Shown in pieces: positions 1 through 8,662 of a stretch of 64,000 bases of DNA. Position 1 is the first letter of the stretch; every line of letters starts with the position of its first letter. The notes beneath the pieces are model-generated. The model was given only the letters and a program-made list of their open reading frames with translations, made no database searches and was not told where the DNA came from. Source of the stretch: Nitrospira sp. (GTDB lineage Bacteria; Nitrospirota; Nitrospiria; Nitrospirales; Nitrospiraceae); assembly GCA_031315995.1 (NCBI GenBank), contig JALDRG010000009.1, positions 1-64,000 of the forward strand, given 5' to 3'. Made by a program: the position numbers and the translations under genes.

Positions 1-730
1 GGTTTCCCGTATCTCCGCCGGCGCGAATGGCCGGATCGATGGGCACCCGTCCGAGGAAGGGAACGCCCAGTTTCTCCGCCGCGCGCTCGCCGCCGCCATG
101 AGAGAAAATTTCAGTGCGCTCGCCGCAATGGCCGCAGAGGAAAAAGCTCATGTTTTCGACAATGCCGAGCAAGGGCACGTTCACTTTTTGGAACATCATC
201 ATGCCCTTGCGAACATCGTGCAGCGCCACCTCTTGCGGGGTCGTGACCGTGACCGCGCCCGACAACGACACCAATTGGGTCAAGGTCAGTTGCGCGTCGC
301 CGGTTCCCGGCGGCAGGTCGATCAACAGATAGTCCAACTCTCCCCACAACACATCGCGGAAGAGTTGTTGAATCGCCGTGTGCACCATCGGACCGCGCCA
401 CACGACGGCGGTATCTTCCGGCACAAAAAATCCCATGGAGATCAGTTTGACGCCATGGCTTTCCGCCGGGGCGATTTTGCCGTCTTTCTGCTCGGGTGTT
501 TTCTCGACGCCCATCATCATCGGGATGTTAGGGCCGTAGATATCGGCATCGAGCAATCCGACTTTCGCTCCGGTGAGCGCGAGGGCGACCGCCAGATTAA
601 CTGATACCGTGGATTTGCCGACGCCGCCCTTGCCGCTGCTGACGGCGACGACGTGTTTCACGCCGGGAATGATATTGGGCTTGGCGGCCGCCTCGTCCTG
701 TTGCGGTGCGCCATCTTGTTGCTCTGCCAT
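1..730 (-). CDS. mrp: Mrp/NBP35-family Fe-S cluster carrier ATPase (3' end beyond window)
   Basis: Cytoplasmic P-loop ATPase of the Mrp/ApbC/NBP35 family, which carries and delivers iron-sulfur clusters. Translating the minus strand from the ATG at 730 gives a protein beginning MAEQQDGAP, with a deviant Walker [12 protein letters not shown] at residues 31-41, a [10 protein letters not shown] segment, a DLPPGTGD motif and, near the truncated end, the family CGHCGE pair of cysteines that can hold a bridging cluster. About 243 codons are visible; the rest lies left of base 1. Some relatives carry an N-terminal DUF59 domain, absent here. Family assignment is firm; the exact client proteins cannot be inferred. 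Confidence 0.93.
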   Translation of the reverse strand, partial: MAEQQDGAPQQDEAAAKPNIIPGVKHVVAVSSGKGGVGKSTVSVNLAVALALTGAKVGLLDADIYGPNIPMMMGVEKTPEQKDGKIAPAESHGVKLISMGFFVPEDTAVVWRGPMVHTAIQQLFRDVLWGELDYLLIDLPPGTGDAQLTLTQLVSLSGAVTVTTPQEVALHDVRKGMMMFQKVNVPLLGIVENMSFFLCGHCGERTEIFSHGGGERAAEKLGVPFLGRVPIDPAIRAGGDTGN

Positions 731-1088
731 GGTGATGCCTCCTCCGCTTCGCGGGTGCGACTGGAATTCGCGAGCTTCATTGCATATTAAGCTATCGCGC
801 CGCCGAAAAGAAATGGGCCAGTAGACGCAGGGCCTTACTGGGTAGACAAGGGTGCGATGGAACGGAGGGAGAACTCGCCGGAATGTTCAATGATCGGCGT
901 TCAATTGAAAGTCACACATTTCCTACAACGGGAAATGTGTTTGAAGGGGTTCATGCTGGAAAGGCAGGATGTTCAAAATGGCCCTCCAGCGCGGCCGCAG
1001 TGAGCACAGAGACGAGGCGTACCCTCAGGGGCACGTTGAGGATCGGAGCGATGCGAGAACAAAGCCGGCGGGCAGTTTCAACATCCTG
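731..1088. other. Intergenic stretch between desaturase and mrp
   Basis: 358 bases without a convincing gene; short open frames here have no recognisable content. It holds the hairpin at 914-940 and an AT-rich patch near 780-795 (minus strand reads TTAATATGCAAT) that could be a -10 region for mrp, without a clear -35. Confidence 0.5.
914..940 (-). terminator. Hairpin, possible terminator of the desaturase gene
   Basis: Perfect 10-bp stem, ACACATTTCC at 914-923 pairing with GGAAATGTGT at 931-940 around a 7-nt loop. It lies about 150 bases downstream of the desaturase stop on the minus strand. No strong T-tract follows, so a processing site or operator is also possible. Confidence 0.4.
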
Positions 1089-1922
1089 TTACGTGCGTTC
1101 CCGGTGAAGATTGTAGGTCAGCCCCAAGAGCGACAACGAATAGATCAACCACTTCGACGGATCGAAGTTATACCACTTCGATCCGTTCCGATAATCGTGG
1201 GAGTAGGTATGGTGATAGTTGTGGTAGCCCTCGCCGAAGCTGATGAACGAGATCAACCAACTGTCGCGGCTGCTGTCCTGCGTGCCGTGTGGCTGGGCGC
1301 CGATCATATGGCAGAGGGAGTTGATCGTAAACGTTGAGTTCAGGACCAGCACGGTGCGCAGCACGCCTGCGAGCAAGAAACAACCCAGGCCGCTGGTGAA
1401 CCCGCCGTTCACGTATCCGATCGCGAACGGCAGCGCAAACCCCGATGCCACGATCCACCAGTAGTACCGGTGTTGCCACAGAATCATTGGATCGGTGCGA
1501 AGTTTCGCTGCGAAGCGGTCTTCACGATACGGAGTGTCCACGAACAGCCAGCCGACATGGCTGTGCCAGAAGCCCTTCGTGGCATTGTAGGGATCGACCT
1601 CTTCGTCGGTGTGGGCATGATGGCGGATGTGATCGGCGCACCACAGGAGGGCTGAGTTCTGCACGGCCCATCCTCCCATTACCAGCAGGCAGACTTTCAC
1701 CCAGGGATGGCTCTCGAAGCTACGATGGGTGATCATGCGGTGATATCCCACCGTGATTCCCATGCCGGTCACGATATACAGGATGGCAAGCAGGGCCCAA
1801 TCGAGGACGGTGTAATCATAGTAGTACGCGAAAAGCGGGACCCCGGCGAAGGTCAGCAGAGTGATTGCGGTGAACAGGGCTACGGTGCCCCAGCAGACGG
1901 ATTGTGCGGACGAGTCGGCCAT
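1089..1922 (-). CDS. Acyl-CoA/fatty-acid delta-9-type desaturase
   Basis: Integral-membrane di-iron desaturase that introduces a double bond into acyl chains, used to tune membrane fluidity. The 277-aa protein has the three histidine boxes of the family: HRMITH at 61-66, HIRHH at 98-102, and HNYHH in the C-terminal third (GEGYHNYHH). Hydrophobic segments at about 12-35, 42-58 and 75-95 plus a central pair fit the four-helix topology. The start at 1922 is preceded by AAGGAG about 5 bases upstream. It appears monocistronic. The substrate (acyl-CoA, acyl-ACP or lipid) cannot be told from sequence. Confidence 0.93.
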   Translation of the reverse strand: MADSSAQSVCWGTVALFTAITLLTFAGVPLFAYYYDYTVLDWALLAILYIVTGMGITVGYHRMITHRSFESHPWVKVCLLVMGGWAVQNSALLWCADHIRHHAHTDEEVDPYNATKGFWHSHVGWLFVDTPYREDRFAAKLRTDPMILWQHRYYWWIVASGFALPFAIGYVNGGFTSGLGCFLLAGVLRTVLVLNSTFTINSLCHMIGAQPHGTQDSSRDSWLISFISFGEGYHNYHHTYSHDYRNGSKWYNFDPSKWLIYSLSLLGLTYNLHRERT

Positions 1923-2074
1923 CGTACTCCTTCGGATCCTGTGCGCAACTCATCGCCACAGTGCACCGCCATGCAAATGGTGTTGGTCAAGGTAAGCGGC
2001 GCATGCTACCGGAGCCACCGCTGTATTTTCAAGAGGAGAAACGCGAAAGACGACGGGTGAAGCCTTGATCCCAG

Positions 2075-2402
2075 CTAGATACAGGTGCCCTTCCGTCCTG
2101 GGAAATACGTGATATCGGTGACCCGAGTCTCGGTCGATCGCTGAACCCCTCGGCATCGTTCGCGTGGTGGTCGATGATGAGTACCGCGGGATGAATTGCA
2201 CGGCCTGCATCGTCGCGCGGTGAAGGCTGCTCTGACCGCATAGGCCAGGCCGCTTCGCTCTTTCTCCAACGGTACCGCATCCTCCGAGATACTCAAAACC
2301 TTTCCCGGAATGGTGCCGAAGACGGAAAATGGAAACGTTTCGACTTTGATTTCCACCGGCTGCCCTTTTCTTACAAATTCGATGTCCTTACTCTCGAAGC
2401 GC
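2075..2402 (-). pseudogene. Remnant of HlyD-type type I secretion membrane-fusion protein
   Basis: The minus strand reads KDIEFVRKGQPVEIKVETFP followed by FGTIPGKVLSISEDAVPLEKE and GLAYAVRAAF, which matches my memory of the C-terminal beta-barrel region of HlyD/PrtE-type adaptors (GQ-EIKVETFPF-YG-I-GKVLSISxDAV). The frame then breaks near 2230-2240; downstream, ATMQAV in another frame could correspond to the family -STMQVDG- segment. There is no start codon with context and no transporter or TolC partner nearby. It is a relic of a type I secretion system. Confidence 0.6.
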
Positions 2403-2516
2403 GCTCAACCTCCATGGGATGATCTTGGGACACGTCGATCGGTGTGTTCAAATATTCAAGTCTCGCCCTGCGGTGTATACTGCAGGAAAGATCCCTTCAT
2501 GGTTGAGGAGGAAGCG

Positions 2517-5498
2517 ATGTCCCTCGATCCCGCCCAACTCGAACCCCGTATCCGTGCCATCGGTGAAGATCTGGCCCGGCGTTCCAGCGGACAGGCTCCC
2601 GGCCTGTTCGATTCCCGCTGGTGGTCGCAGGCGGCCATCAACCTGGCGATGAAAGATCCCGCGTTCAAAGCGCAACTGTTTCGTTTTATCGATGTGCTGC
2701 CGTCGCTGCGGGACGATGCGCGGGTCGTGCGGCTGGCCGAGGAATACTTCGGCGAGATGAGCGCACAGCTCTTCGGCGCCCAATGGGGACTCAAGGCGCT
2801 CGCCTCTACCACACTCGGCGCGGCGCTCAGCGGAAAGGCTATTCGGCATCAGGTGGAACAGATGGCGACCAGCTTCATCGCTGGCGCATCTATCGAGCAG
2901 GCTATTCCGACCCTCCGCCAGTTATGGGATGAGGGCCGGGCGTTTTCGGTGGACCTGCTGGGTGAGGCCAGTGTGAGTGAGCGCGAGGCGGACGAGTACC
3001 GGGATCGGTGCCTGGCGGCGTTGCGCAGTCTCGGCGATGCCTGCCCTGCCTGGCCGGCCATGCCCTTGCTCGAACGGGATCACCTCGGCCCTCTCCCCCG
3101 CGTGCAACTGTCGATTAAGATTTCAGCCCTCTACTCGCAACTCGATCCCATCGATCCCGAAGCCAGCTACCGTGCTGTGGCGGCCCGCCTGCGGCCGCTC
3201 TTGAATCTCGCCGGGACGCTCCCCGCTGCGGTCATCTTTGATATGGAGCAGGCGGACACGAAGGCGTTGATCCTCTCCATCTTCATGCGTCTGTTTACGG
3301 AAGAGCCCTATCGGACGTTTCCTCATGCGGGAATTGCGCTGCAGGCCTATCGAACCGACACCCAGGAAGATGTGCAACGACTGTTGGCATGGACCAGGGA
3401 TCGCCAGGTGCCGATCACGATTAGGTTGGTGAAAGGCGCCTACTGGGATTCCGACGCGATTCGATATCGGCAGCGCGGCTGGCCGATGCCGTTGTTCGAG
3501 CAGAAGTCGCAGACGGATGTGAATTATGAGGCGCTGATCCGCTTGCTGCTGGAGCACAGCGATATGATCAGGCCGGCGTTCGGCACCCACAACCTTCGCA
3601 GCCTGGCCGTGGTCGAGGCGGTGGCGGAGGCACTCATGCTGCCGCCTGATGCCTGGGAATACCAGATGATTTTTGGCATGGCGGAGCCCTTTCAACATGC
3701 GACAAGGGGCCGCGGGCGACGACTTCGGCTCTATACCCCGGTCGGAGCATTGCTTCCCGGCATGGCGTACCTCGTGCGACGTTTGTTGGAAAACACCTCG
3801 AACGAATCGTTTCTGCGAAAGGAATATGTGGAGTCGCAGCCGCTGGCGATGTTATTGGCTCCCCCGGAGGACGTCCCCGAGGCGCCACCCGCTTCTGCGG
3901 AACGGAATGATGAGTCCGCTTCACCTGCCGGCCCGCGTCCGTTCGTCAACGAACCGGTGGCGGATTTTTCACGCGCCCATGTTCGTCTCGCCATGGCCGA
4001 GGCCCTTGACCTTGTGCGCACACAATTGGGGACGCGGCTTGACCTGTCGAAGCTGAACACGCAACTTCCGACAGGGTCGGATCTGCGCTCGATGAATCCC
4101 AGCCAACCGGATCAACTGGTCGCCGTGCTTCAGAGTTATCAGCCTGCCGATGTTGCCGCTCTCATGAAGGTCGCCGAGTCTCAAGCAGATACATGGAACG
4201 ATCAGACAATTGCGGATCGTGTCGCCGTGATGCGCACGGCTGCCGCGCTGATGCGGGAGCAGCGGTGGGAGCTGGCGGCGTGGGAAGTGTTCGAGGAAGG
4301 CAAGCCTTGGCGCGAGGCCGATGCCGATGTGGCGGAGGCTATCGATTTTCTGGAGTATTATGCCGGTGCAATGGAGCAGCTTCAGCCCCCGCCTCGCCTG
4401 GGATCGTACCCGGGTGAGTTGAACGAGTTGTTCTGGAGTCCGCGCGGGATCACGGTCGTCATCGCGCCCTGGAATTTTCCGCTCGCCATTCCGACCGGGA
4501 TGGTCGCAGCGGCCTTGGTGGCCGGCAATCCGGTGTTGTTCAAGCCGTCGGAACGCGCCTCGATCATGGGCTATCGGCTTGCCGAGATCATGAGACAAGC
4601 CGGTATGCCGAGGGGTGTCTTGCAATACGTGCCGGGCGGCCCCGATGTGGGGCGCGAGTTAGTGACTCAGGCATCGGTCGCGACGATTGCATTTACCGGA
4701 TCGAAGGATGTGGGATTGGGCATGGTGCAGGCTGCCGCGGTGCAACAACCGGGACAGCGGTTCGTCAAGCGAGTCATCGCGGAAATGGGCGGGAAAAATG
4801 CGATCATCGTCGATGACACGGCCGATCTTGACGAGGCCGTGACGGGGGTGATCCAGTCGTTTAGCAGCTATGCGGGACAGAAATGTTCCGCCTGTTCTCG
4901 TCTGATCCTGCTGGATTCGATCCATGATGCGTTCACCCAACGTGTGGTCGATGCGGTTCTGAGTCTTCGCATCGGAGCGGCCGACGATCCTGCGACCCAG
5001 GTCGGTCCGGTCATCGATGCGCGTGCACAGAAGCGGATTCAGGAGTATCTGGAGATCGGGCGACGCGAAGGACGGATCGTGGTGGATCGATCGCGAGAAG
5101 GGGTTGGTTATGCGGTGGGCCCGGTGGTGATCGCAGGCATCGAGCCGTCCCACCGACTGGCACAGGAGGAGATTTTTGGGCCTGTGCTGGTCGTGTTGCG
5201 AGCCTCGTCCTTTGAGCAGGCGATACAGATGGCTAACGATACCGCCTATGCGCTGACCGGCGGGTTGTACTCGCGCAGTCCCCGGCACATCGAGCAGGCG
5301 CGTCAGACCATGGATGTCGGTAATCTCTACATCAATCGTCCGATCACCGGCGCATTGGTCGGCCGGCAACCGTTCGGCGGTCACCGGTTATCGGGCATAG
5401 GGGCGAAGGCCGGTGGCGACGAGTACCTGAAGCAATTCATGGTCGCGCGTGTCGTCAGCGAACAGACCCTGCGGCGTGGGTTCGCTCCGACCCTGTAG
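2517..5498 (+). CDS. putA: Bifunctional proline dehydrogenase / delta-1-pyrroline-5-carboxylate dehydrogenase (PutA)
   Basis: Oxidises proline to glutamate in two steps with an FAD-dependent and an NAD-dependent domain. I chose the ATG at 2517 (GAGGAGG 5 bases upstream), giving 993 aa; the frame stays open to an ATG at 2310 but the extra 69 residues look non-coding. Proline dehydrogenase covers roughly residues 150-480 (KISALYSQLD, LVKGAYWD, FGTHNLRS) and the aldehyde dehydrogenase roughly 560-980 (WNFPLAIP, FTGSKDVG, EMGGKNAI, catalytic Cys790 in GQKCSAC). There is no N-terminal ribbon-helix-helix repressor domain of the enterobacterial type. The 3' end overlaps the convergent gene below by 111 bases. 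A TATACT at 2476-2481 could be a -10 box. Confidence 0.95.
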   Translation: MSLDPAQLEPRIRAIGEDLARRSSGQAPGLFDSRWWSQAAINLAMKDPAFKAQLFRFIDVLPSLRDDARVVRLAEEYFGEMSAQLFGAQWGLKALASTTLGAALSGKAIRHQVEQMATSFIAGASIEQAIPTLRQLWDEGRAFSVDLLGEASVSEREADEYRDRCLAALRSLGDACPAWPAMPLLERDHLGPLPRVQLSIKISALYSQLDPIDPEASYRAVAARLRPLLNLAGTLPAAVIFDMEQADTKALILSIFMRLFTEEPYRTFPHAGIALQAYRTDTQEDVQRLLAWTRDRQVPITIRLVKGAYWDSDAIRYRQRGWPMPLFEQKSQTDVNYEALIRLLLEHSDMIRPAFGTHNLRSLAVVEAVAEALMLPPDAWEYQMIFGMAEPFQHATRGRGRRLRLYTPVGALLPGMAYLVRRLLENTSNESFLRKEYVESQPLAMLLAPPEDVPEAPPASAERNDESASPAGPRPFVNEPVADFSRAHVRLAMAEALDLVRTQLGTRLDLSKLNTQLPTGSDLRSMNPSQPDQLVAVLQSYQPADVAALMKVAESQADTWNDQTIADRVAVMRTAAALMREQRWELAAWEVFEEGKPWREADADVAEAIDFLEYYAGAMEQLQPPPRLGSYPGELNELFWSPRGITVVIAPWNFPLAIPTGMVAAALVAGNPVLFKPSERASIMGYRLAEIMRQAGMPRGVLQYVPGGPDVGRELVTQASVATIAFTGSKDVGLGMVQAAAVQQPGQRFVKRVIAEMGGKNAIIVDDTADLDEAVTGVIQSFSSYAGQKCSACSRLILLDSIHDAFTQRVVDAVLSLRIGAADDPATQVGPVIDARAQKRIQEYLEIGRREGRIVVDRSREGVGYAVGPVVIAGIEPSHRLAQEEIFGPVLVVLRASSFEQAIQMANDTAYALTGGLYSRSPRHIEQARQTMDVGNLYINRPITGALVGRQPFGGHRLSGIGAKAGGDEYLKQFMVARVVSEQTLRRGFAPTL

Positions 5499-6293
5499 GG
5501 CCTGCCCGGGTTTGACCGTGAATTCTTCCAGCTCTTCCGTAATATCGGTGATATTGCCGCGGTCGCCTTTGAGTGAGGCCAATTCCTGCCGTTCGCTATA
5601 CTTGACCAGCCCCACTCCCTTCGCAAACCAGGCCGTCATGACATCGGTGCCGACCGCCGTCCGATCGACGGAGGAGAGGTGAATCTTGAGGGTCATCCGT
5701 GCTTCCACGCGCACCGCATCGGGGTAGGTGCCGGCGGGAACCGTGATCGATTCGTGACCGAACACCGTCGATACCCCTTCCACATCCACATGTTCGTTGG
5801 TGCCGTCCCCATCAATATCGCTCCCGAAGTCGATATCAGTGCGGTTGAACTGTTGGAAGGATTGGGACGCTTTCATCGGAAACCGGATGATTTGGTAGGG
5901 GACCAGCTGCCTCTCCAACGGTGTCCCCGGCTCGGAACCGTAATACACTACACCGGCCGCATCACGCCGGTAAAAACTGTCGGATGCGCCGTGGTTGCCG
6001 GGATTGGTATCATGGAAGACGGTGACGATGAGACCACCCTTCAGCGTACGGGTTCCGGTCACCGACGACACGTTGCTGAAGTATTTGTTCTCGATCGTCT
6101 GCAGCGGCCCTTCTGAGATCTGCCCGCGATACTGCCAGCGTGTGCCGACGGTGTCTGGAAAATAGTCGGCGGAATGGGCGATGGTCTGTCCCGATTCGGA
6201 TGCCTGGGCCTGTTCATGGCCCAATGCGATGCCCAGGGACCCGCACACGCCCACTGCGATCAAGGTCGAGCGCACCAAGTTCTGAACGATCAC
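5388..6293 (-). CDS. Hypothetical secreted protein
   Basis: 301 aa that I do not recognise as a named family. The N-terminus (LIAVGVCGSLGIALG, then AQASES) is a plausible Sec signal peptide, so the product is probably periplasmic or extracellular. The mature part begins DYFPDTVGTRWQYRG and contains FGHESITVPAGTYPDAVRVE and YSERQEL; the 'xPLxxGxxWxY ... VPAGxFxxxxV' style is seen in secreted DUF-type lipocalin-like or beta-sandwich proteins, but this is only a resemblance. Its last 37 codons lie antisense to the end of putA, so the two transcripts converge and overlap. Confidence 0.75.
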   Translation of the reverse strand: MIVQNLVRSTLIAVGVCGSLGIALGHEQAQASESGQTIAHSADYFPDTVGTRWQYRGQISEGPLQTIENKYFSNVSSVTGTRTLKGGLIVTVFHDTNPGNHGASDSFYRRDAAGVVYYGSEPGTPLERQLVPYQIIRFPMKASQSFQQFNRTDIDFGSDIDGDGTNEHVDVEGVSTVFGHESITVPAGTYPDAVRVEARMTLKIHLSSVDRTAVGTDVMTAWFAKGVGLVKYSERQELASLKGDRGNITDITEELEEFTVKPGQALQGRSEPTPQGLFADDTRDHELLQVLVATGLRPYAR

Positions 6294-6399
6294 GGCTATC
6301 CTCCAGTCAAAAAAATCACGGTACCATACCCGATCCGCTGCAGCAAGCCGGCGCGTCCCTCCTTGCCTTCTCTCGATCCTCCTCTCATAATCGCTCGCC

Positions 6400-7158
6400 G
6401 TGATGTCCGAATTCCCTCCAGCATCTCAAGACCGTCGCGCAGGCCGAACCGTATTGGTGACCGGCGGGTCCGGCGGAATCGGGCGGGCGCTCTGCATGGC
6501 CTTTGCCCGCGCCGGGTATTGGGTGGCGGTACATTATGGCCGCCGCCGTTCCGCAGCCGAGGAGACGCTGGCGCTGCTCTCGGAGGTCGGTGCCCAGGGT
6601 GCCCTGTACCAGGCGGATATACGATCGAGCCATGAGGTTCAGACGATGGTTTCTGCCATCGTGGCGCAGCGTGGCCGACTCGACGTGCTGCTCTGCAATG
6701 CCGGGATCGCGGATGCGCATCTTGTGGTGAACTGCCCGGAAGAAGCCTGGCAGCGGATCATGGATACGAATTTGAGCGGGACTTATCGATGCATGACGGC
6801 TGCGGCGGCCTCGATGATGATTCAGGGCAGCGGATCCATCGTCGTGATCGGATCCTACGCGGGATTGCACGGGGTGCATGGGCAAGGCGCGTATGCGGCA
6901 TCCAAGGCCGGACTCATGGGCCTGGTGAAGTCAGCCGCGCGAGAATGGGGACCGCACAATATCCGTGTGAATGTGGTCTGTCCAGGCTGGCAGCCGACGG
7001 GCATGACGAGCGAATCGTTTCCTACAGGGGAGCGTCTCCGCGACCATGTGCTGGAGCGTGTGTCGAACCTGGATGATGTCAGCGGGACGATTTGCCGGCT
7101 GGCTGAGCGAGCCGACATGTCGGGGCAGGTCTGGAATCTGGATAGTCGTATTCTCTAA
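6400..7158 (+). CDS. SDR-family oxidoreductase (FabG-like)
   Basis: 252-aa short-chain dehydrogenase/reductase with the classical Rossmann cofactor motif TGGSGGIG at 21-28, the NAG motif (LCNAGIAD) and the catalytic YAASK with Tyr165 and Lys169, followed by NIRVNVVCPGW. An HYGRRR stretch after beta-2 suggests NADPH preference. The GTG at 6400 and ATG at 6403 are both possible starts; no clear ribosome site distinguishes them. The similarity is closest in feel to 3-oxoacyl-ACP reductases, but the C-terminal cap departs from housekeeping FabG and no fatty-acid genes adjoin it. It is followed immediately by a palindrome and then bioD, so a role in pimelate/biotin supply is possible but unproven. 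Confidence 0.88.
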   Translation: MMSEFPPASQDRRAGRTVLVTGGSGGIGRALCMAFARAGYWVAVHYGRRRSAAEETLALLSEVGAQGALYQADIRSSHEVQTMVSAIVAQRGRLDVLLCNAGIADAHLVVNCPEEAWQRIMDTNLSGTYRCMTAAAASMMIQGSGSIVVIGSYAGLHGVHGQGAYAASKAGLMGLVKSAAREWGPHNIRVNVVCPGWQPTGMTSESFPTGERLRDHVLERVSNLDDVSGTICRLAERADMSGQVWNLDSRIL

Positions 7159-7215
7159 CAGGATGCTGCAAAAGGACGCCAGCGCCGTTCTCGGGCGTCC
7201 GTTGTGAGCATCCTG
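7159..7215. repeat. Nested palindromic element directly after the SDR stop codon
   Basis: Outer stem CAGGATGCT (7159-7167) pairs with AGCATCCTG (7207-7215); inner stem GGACGCC (7174-7180) pairs with GGCGTCC (7194-7200). It starts on the base after the stop codon. It may act as a terminator. The outer-arm sequence resembles interspersed intergenic palindromes I associate with Nitrospira genomes; only one copy is in this window, so that is unverified. Confidence 0.55.
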
Positions 7216-7246
7216 CTGGGAATTGAGTCGTCGATTTCACAGAACG

Positions 7247-7271
7247 CTACAGCCTGTTTCACGGGCTGTAG
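7247..7271. promoter_or_regulatory. Hairpin in the bioD leader
   Basis: Perfect 8-bp stem CTACAGCC (7247-7254) / GGCTGTAG (7264-7271), 9-nt loop, ending 16 bases before the bioD start. It could be an operator or a leader structure; no biotin-repressor consensus was recognised. Confidence 0.35.
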
Positions 7272-7287
7272 ATGGGAAGAATAGAGA

Positions 7288-8052
7288 ATGGGTAATGGGG
7301 TGTTTGTGACAGGGACGGACACCGGCGTTGGGAAGACGGTCGTATCCGTCGCGCTGGTCCGGAGGCTGGCGCAGATGGGCTGTTCCGTCGGCGTGATGAA
7401 GCCGGTCGAAACCGGAGTGTGTCCCGGCCATCTGAACGAGAGCGACGCAGATCGGCTCATGGCTGCGGCGGGAGTGGACGATGGACTCGATGCAGTGTCT
7501 CCCTACCGATTCCCTGCGGCGCTCGCTCCCCTGGCCGCTGCATCGGCGCAAGGACGCGTGATCGAGATACAGGAGATAGTGCGAGGGTTCGAACGGCTTG
7601 CGGCTCGGCACGCCTGTGTTGTCGTCGAGGGAGCCGGTGGTCTGCTCGTCCCGATGGGGAAGGATTGGGATCTACGTGACTTGATCGGCCGGCTCGGGCT
7701 TCCGGTGGTGCTGGTGGGTCGGGCCGGGCTCGGCGGGATCAACCATGCGCTGCTGACGCTGGAAGGCCTTCGGCGCCGCCGGCTTGCGGTTGCGGCCGTG
7801 ATGTTGAATGAAACCCTGCTGCCCTCGACCTCTGCGCAACGGGATCAGTACGTATCAACGGCCGCGCTGTTGCGCGAGCGGGCCGGTGTTCCGGTCCTGG
7901 GACCGTTGCCCTACCAGCCCCACCTCGATCACGATTGGTCCCGCGCCATCGACCGGCTGGCGCAAAGCGGTCCGATCAGGGAGCTTGTCGATCGGGCATG
8001 GACAGGCCCTGCTGGAATTTCCGGATTGCCATGCCGAGGTCCGGAGCCTTGA
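7288..8052 (+). CDS. bioD: Dethiobiotin synthetase
   Basis: Cytoplasmic ATP-dependent enzyme that carboxylates and cyclises 7,8-diaminopelargonate to dethiobiotin, the penultimate step of biotin synthesis. The 254-aa protein has the family P-loop GTDTGVGKT at 9-17, MKPVETG with the substrate lysine, and VVEGAGGLLVP (Mg/ATP-binding acidic loop). bioA, bioB and bioF are not in the window. The product's end use is represented nearby: AccB/AccC depend on biotin. The 3' end overlaps convergent thiE by 77 bases. Start ATG at 7288; a weak GAAGAAT-type site precedes it. Confidence 0.95.
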   Translation: MGNGVFVTGTDTGVGKTVVSVALVRRLAQMGCSVGVMKPVETGVCPGHLNESDADRLMAAAGVDDGLDAVSPYRFPAALAPLAAASAQGRVIEIQEIVRGFERLAARHACVVVEGAGGLLVPMGKDWDLRDLIGRLGLPVVLVGRAGLGGINHALLTLEGLRRRRLAVAAVMLNETLLPSTSAQRDQYVSTAALLRERAGVPVLGPLPYQPHLDHDWSRAIDRLAQSGPIRELVDRAWTGPAGISGLPCRGPEP

Positions 8053-8599
8053 GTATTGCGGAGATGACCGCCACACCATCCGCCCCTATGGCGATGATCG
8101 TGCTGACGGAGTCCGCCGTAATGCCGCCGATCGCAAACATCGGCAGCGTTGTCAGCGCGCGGGCAGCCCGTAATCCATCCAGCCCGACGACTGGGTCGTG
8201 ATCAACCTTGGTCGACGTGCTGAAAATCGGTCCGAATCCCACGTAGTCCGGCTGGTCTGCGACGGCCTCGCGGACCTGGGCCGCATTGTGCGTCGACAAT
8301 CCGATGATCTTTCCAGGCCCCAACAATCGCCGGGCGTATGTGATGGGAAGGTCTTCCTGTCCAAGGTGCACTCCATCCGCGTTCACAGCCATCGCTAAAT
8401 CGCAACGATCGTTGATGATCAACAAAGCGCCCACATCGGTTGCAGCCTGACGCAGCGCGTGCGCCTGCGCATAGGCGTCTTTCATGGTGGCCTGCTTGTC
8501 CCGATATTGAAAGAGGCGGATACCATGAGCGGCGGCTTCGCGCAGGATGTCGGGCAGCGGGCGGTCCGGCCGGACGGTGGGGTCGAGCACGAGATACAA
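7976..8599 (-). CDS. thiE: Thiamine-phosphate synthase
   Basis: Couples hydroxymethylpyrimidine diphosphate to thiazole phosphate. It is a TIM-barrel protein of about 207 aa with LFQYRDKQA, ALLIINDRCDLA, DGVHLGQEDLP, IGLSTHNAAQ, DYVGFGPIFST and FAIGGI, in the order expected for ThiE. The annotated start is a TTG at 8599 with no visible ribosome site; the frame is open upstream to about 8660, next to the accC stop, so the true start is uncertain. It is the last gene of the minus-strand accB-accC run. Its 3' end is antisense to the last 77 bases of bioD. Confidence 0.93.
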   Translation of the reverse strand: MYLVLDPTVRPDRPLPDILREAAAHGIRLFQYRDKQATMKDAYAQAHALRQAATDVGALLIINDRCDLAMAVNADGVHLGQEDLPITYARRLLGPGKIIGLSTHNAAQVREAVADQPDYVGFGPIFSTSTKVDHDPVVGLDGLRAARALTTLPMFAIGGITADSVSTIIAIGADGVAVISAILKAPDLGMAIRKFQQGLSMPDRQAP

Positions 8600-8662
8600 C
8601 CCGTTGAGGAATGATTGTCGGCTGGTCTGAGACGTGGCGCGCTCCCGGGTATCGAGGATCAG

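Noticed and set aside
2310..2516. N-terminal extension of PutA from an ATG at 2310
   Set aside because: The added 69 residues lack PutA similarity and cover the region of the HlyD remnant; the ATG at 2517 has an excellent ribosome site.
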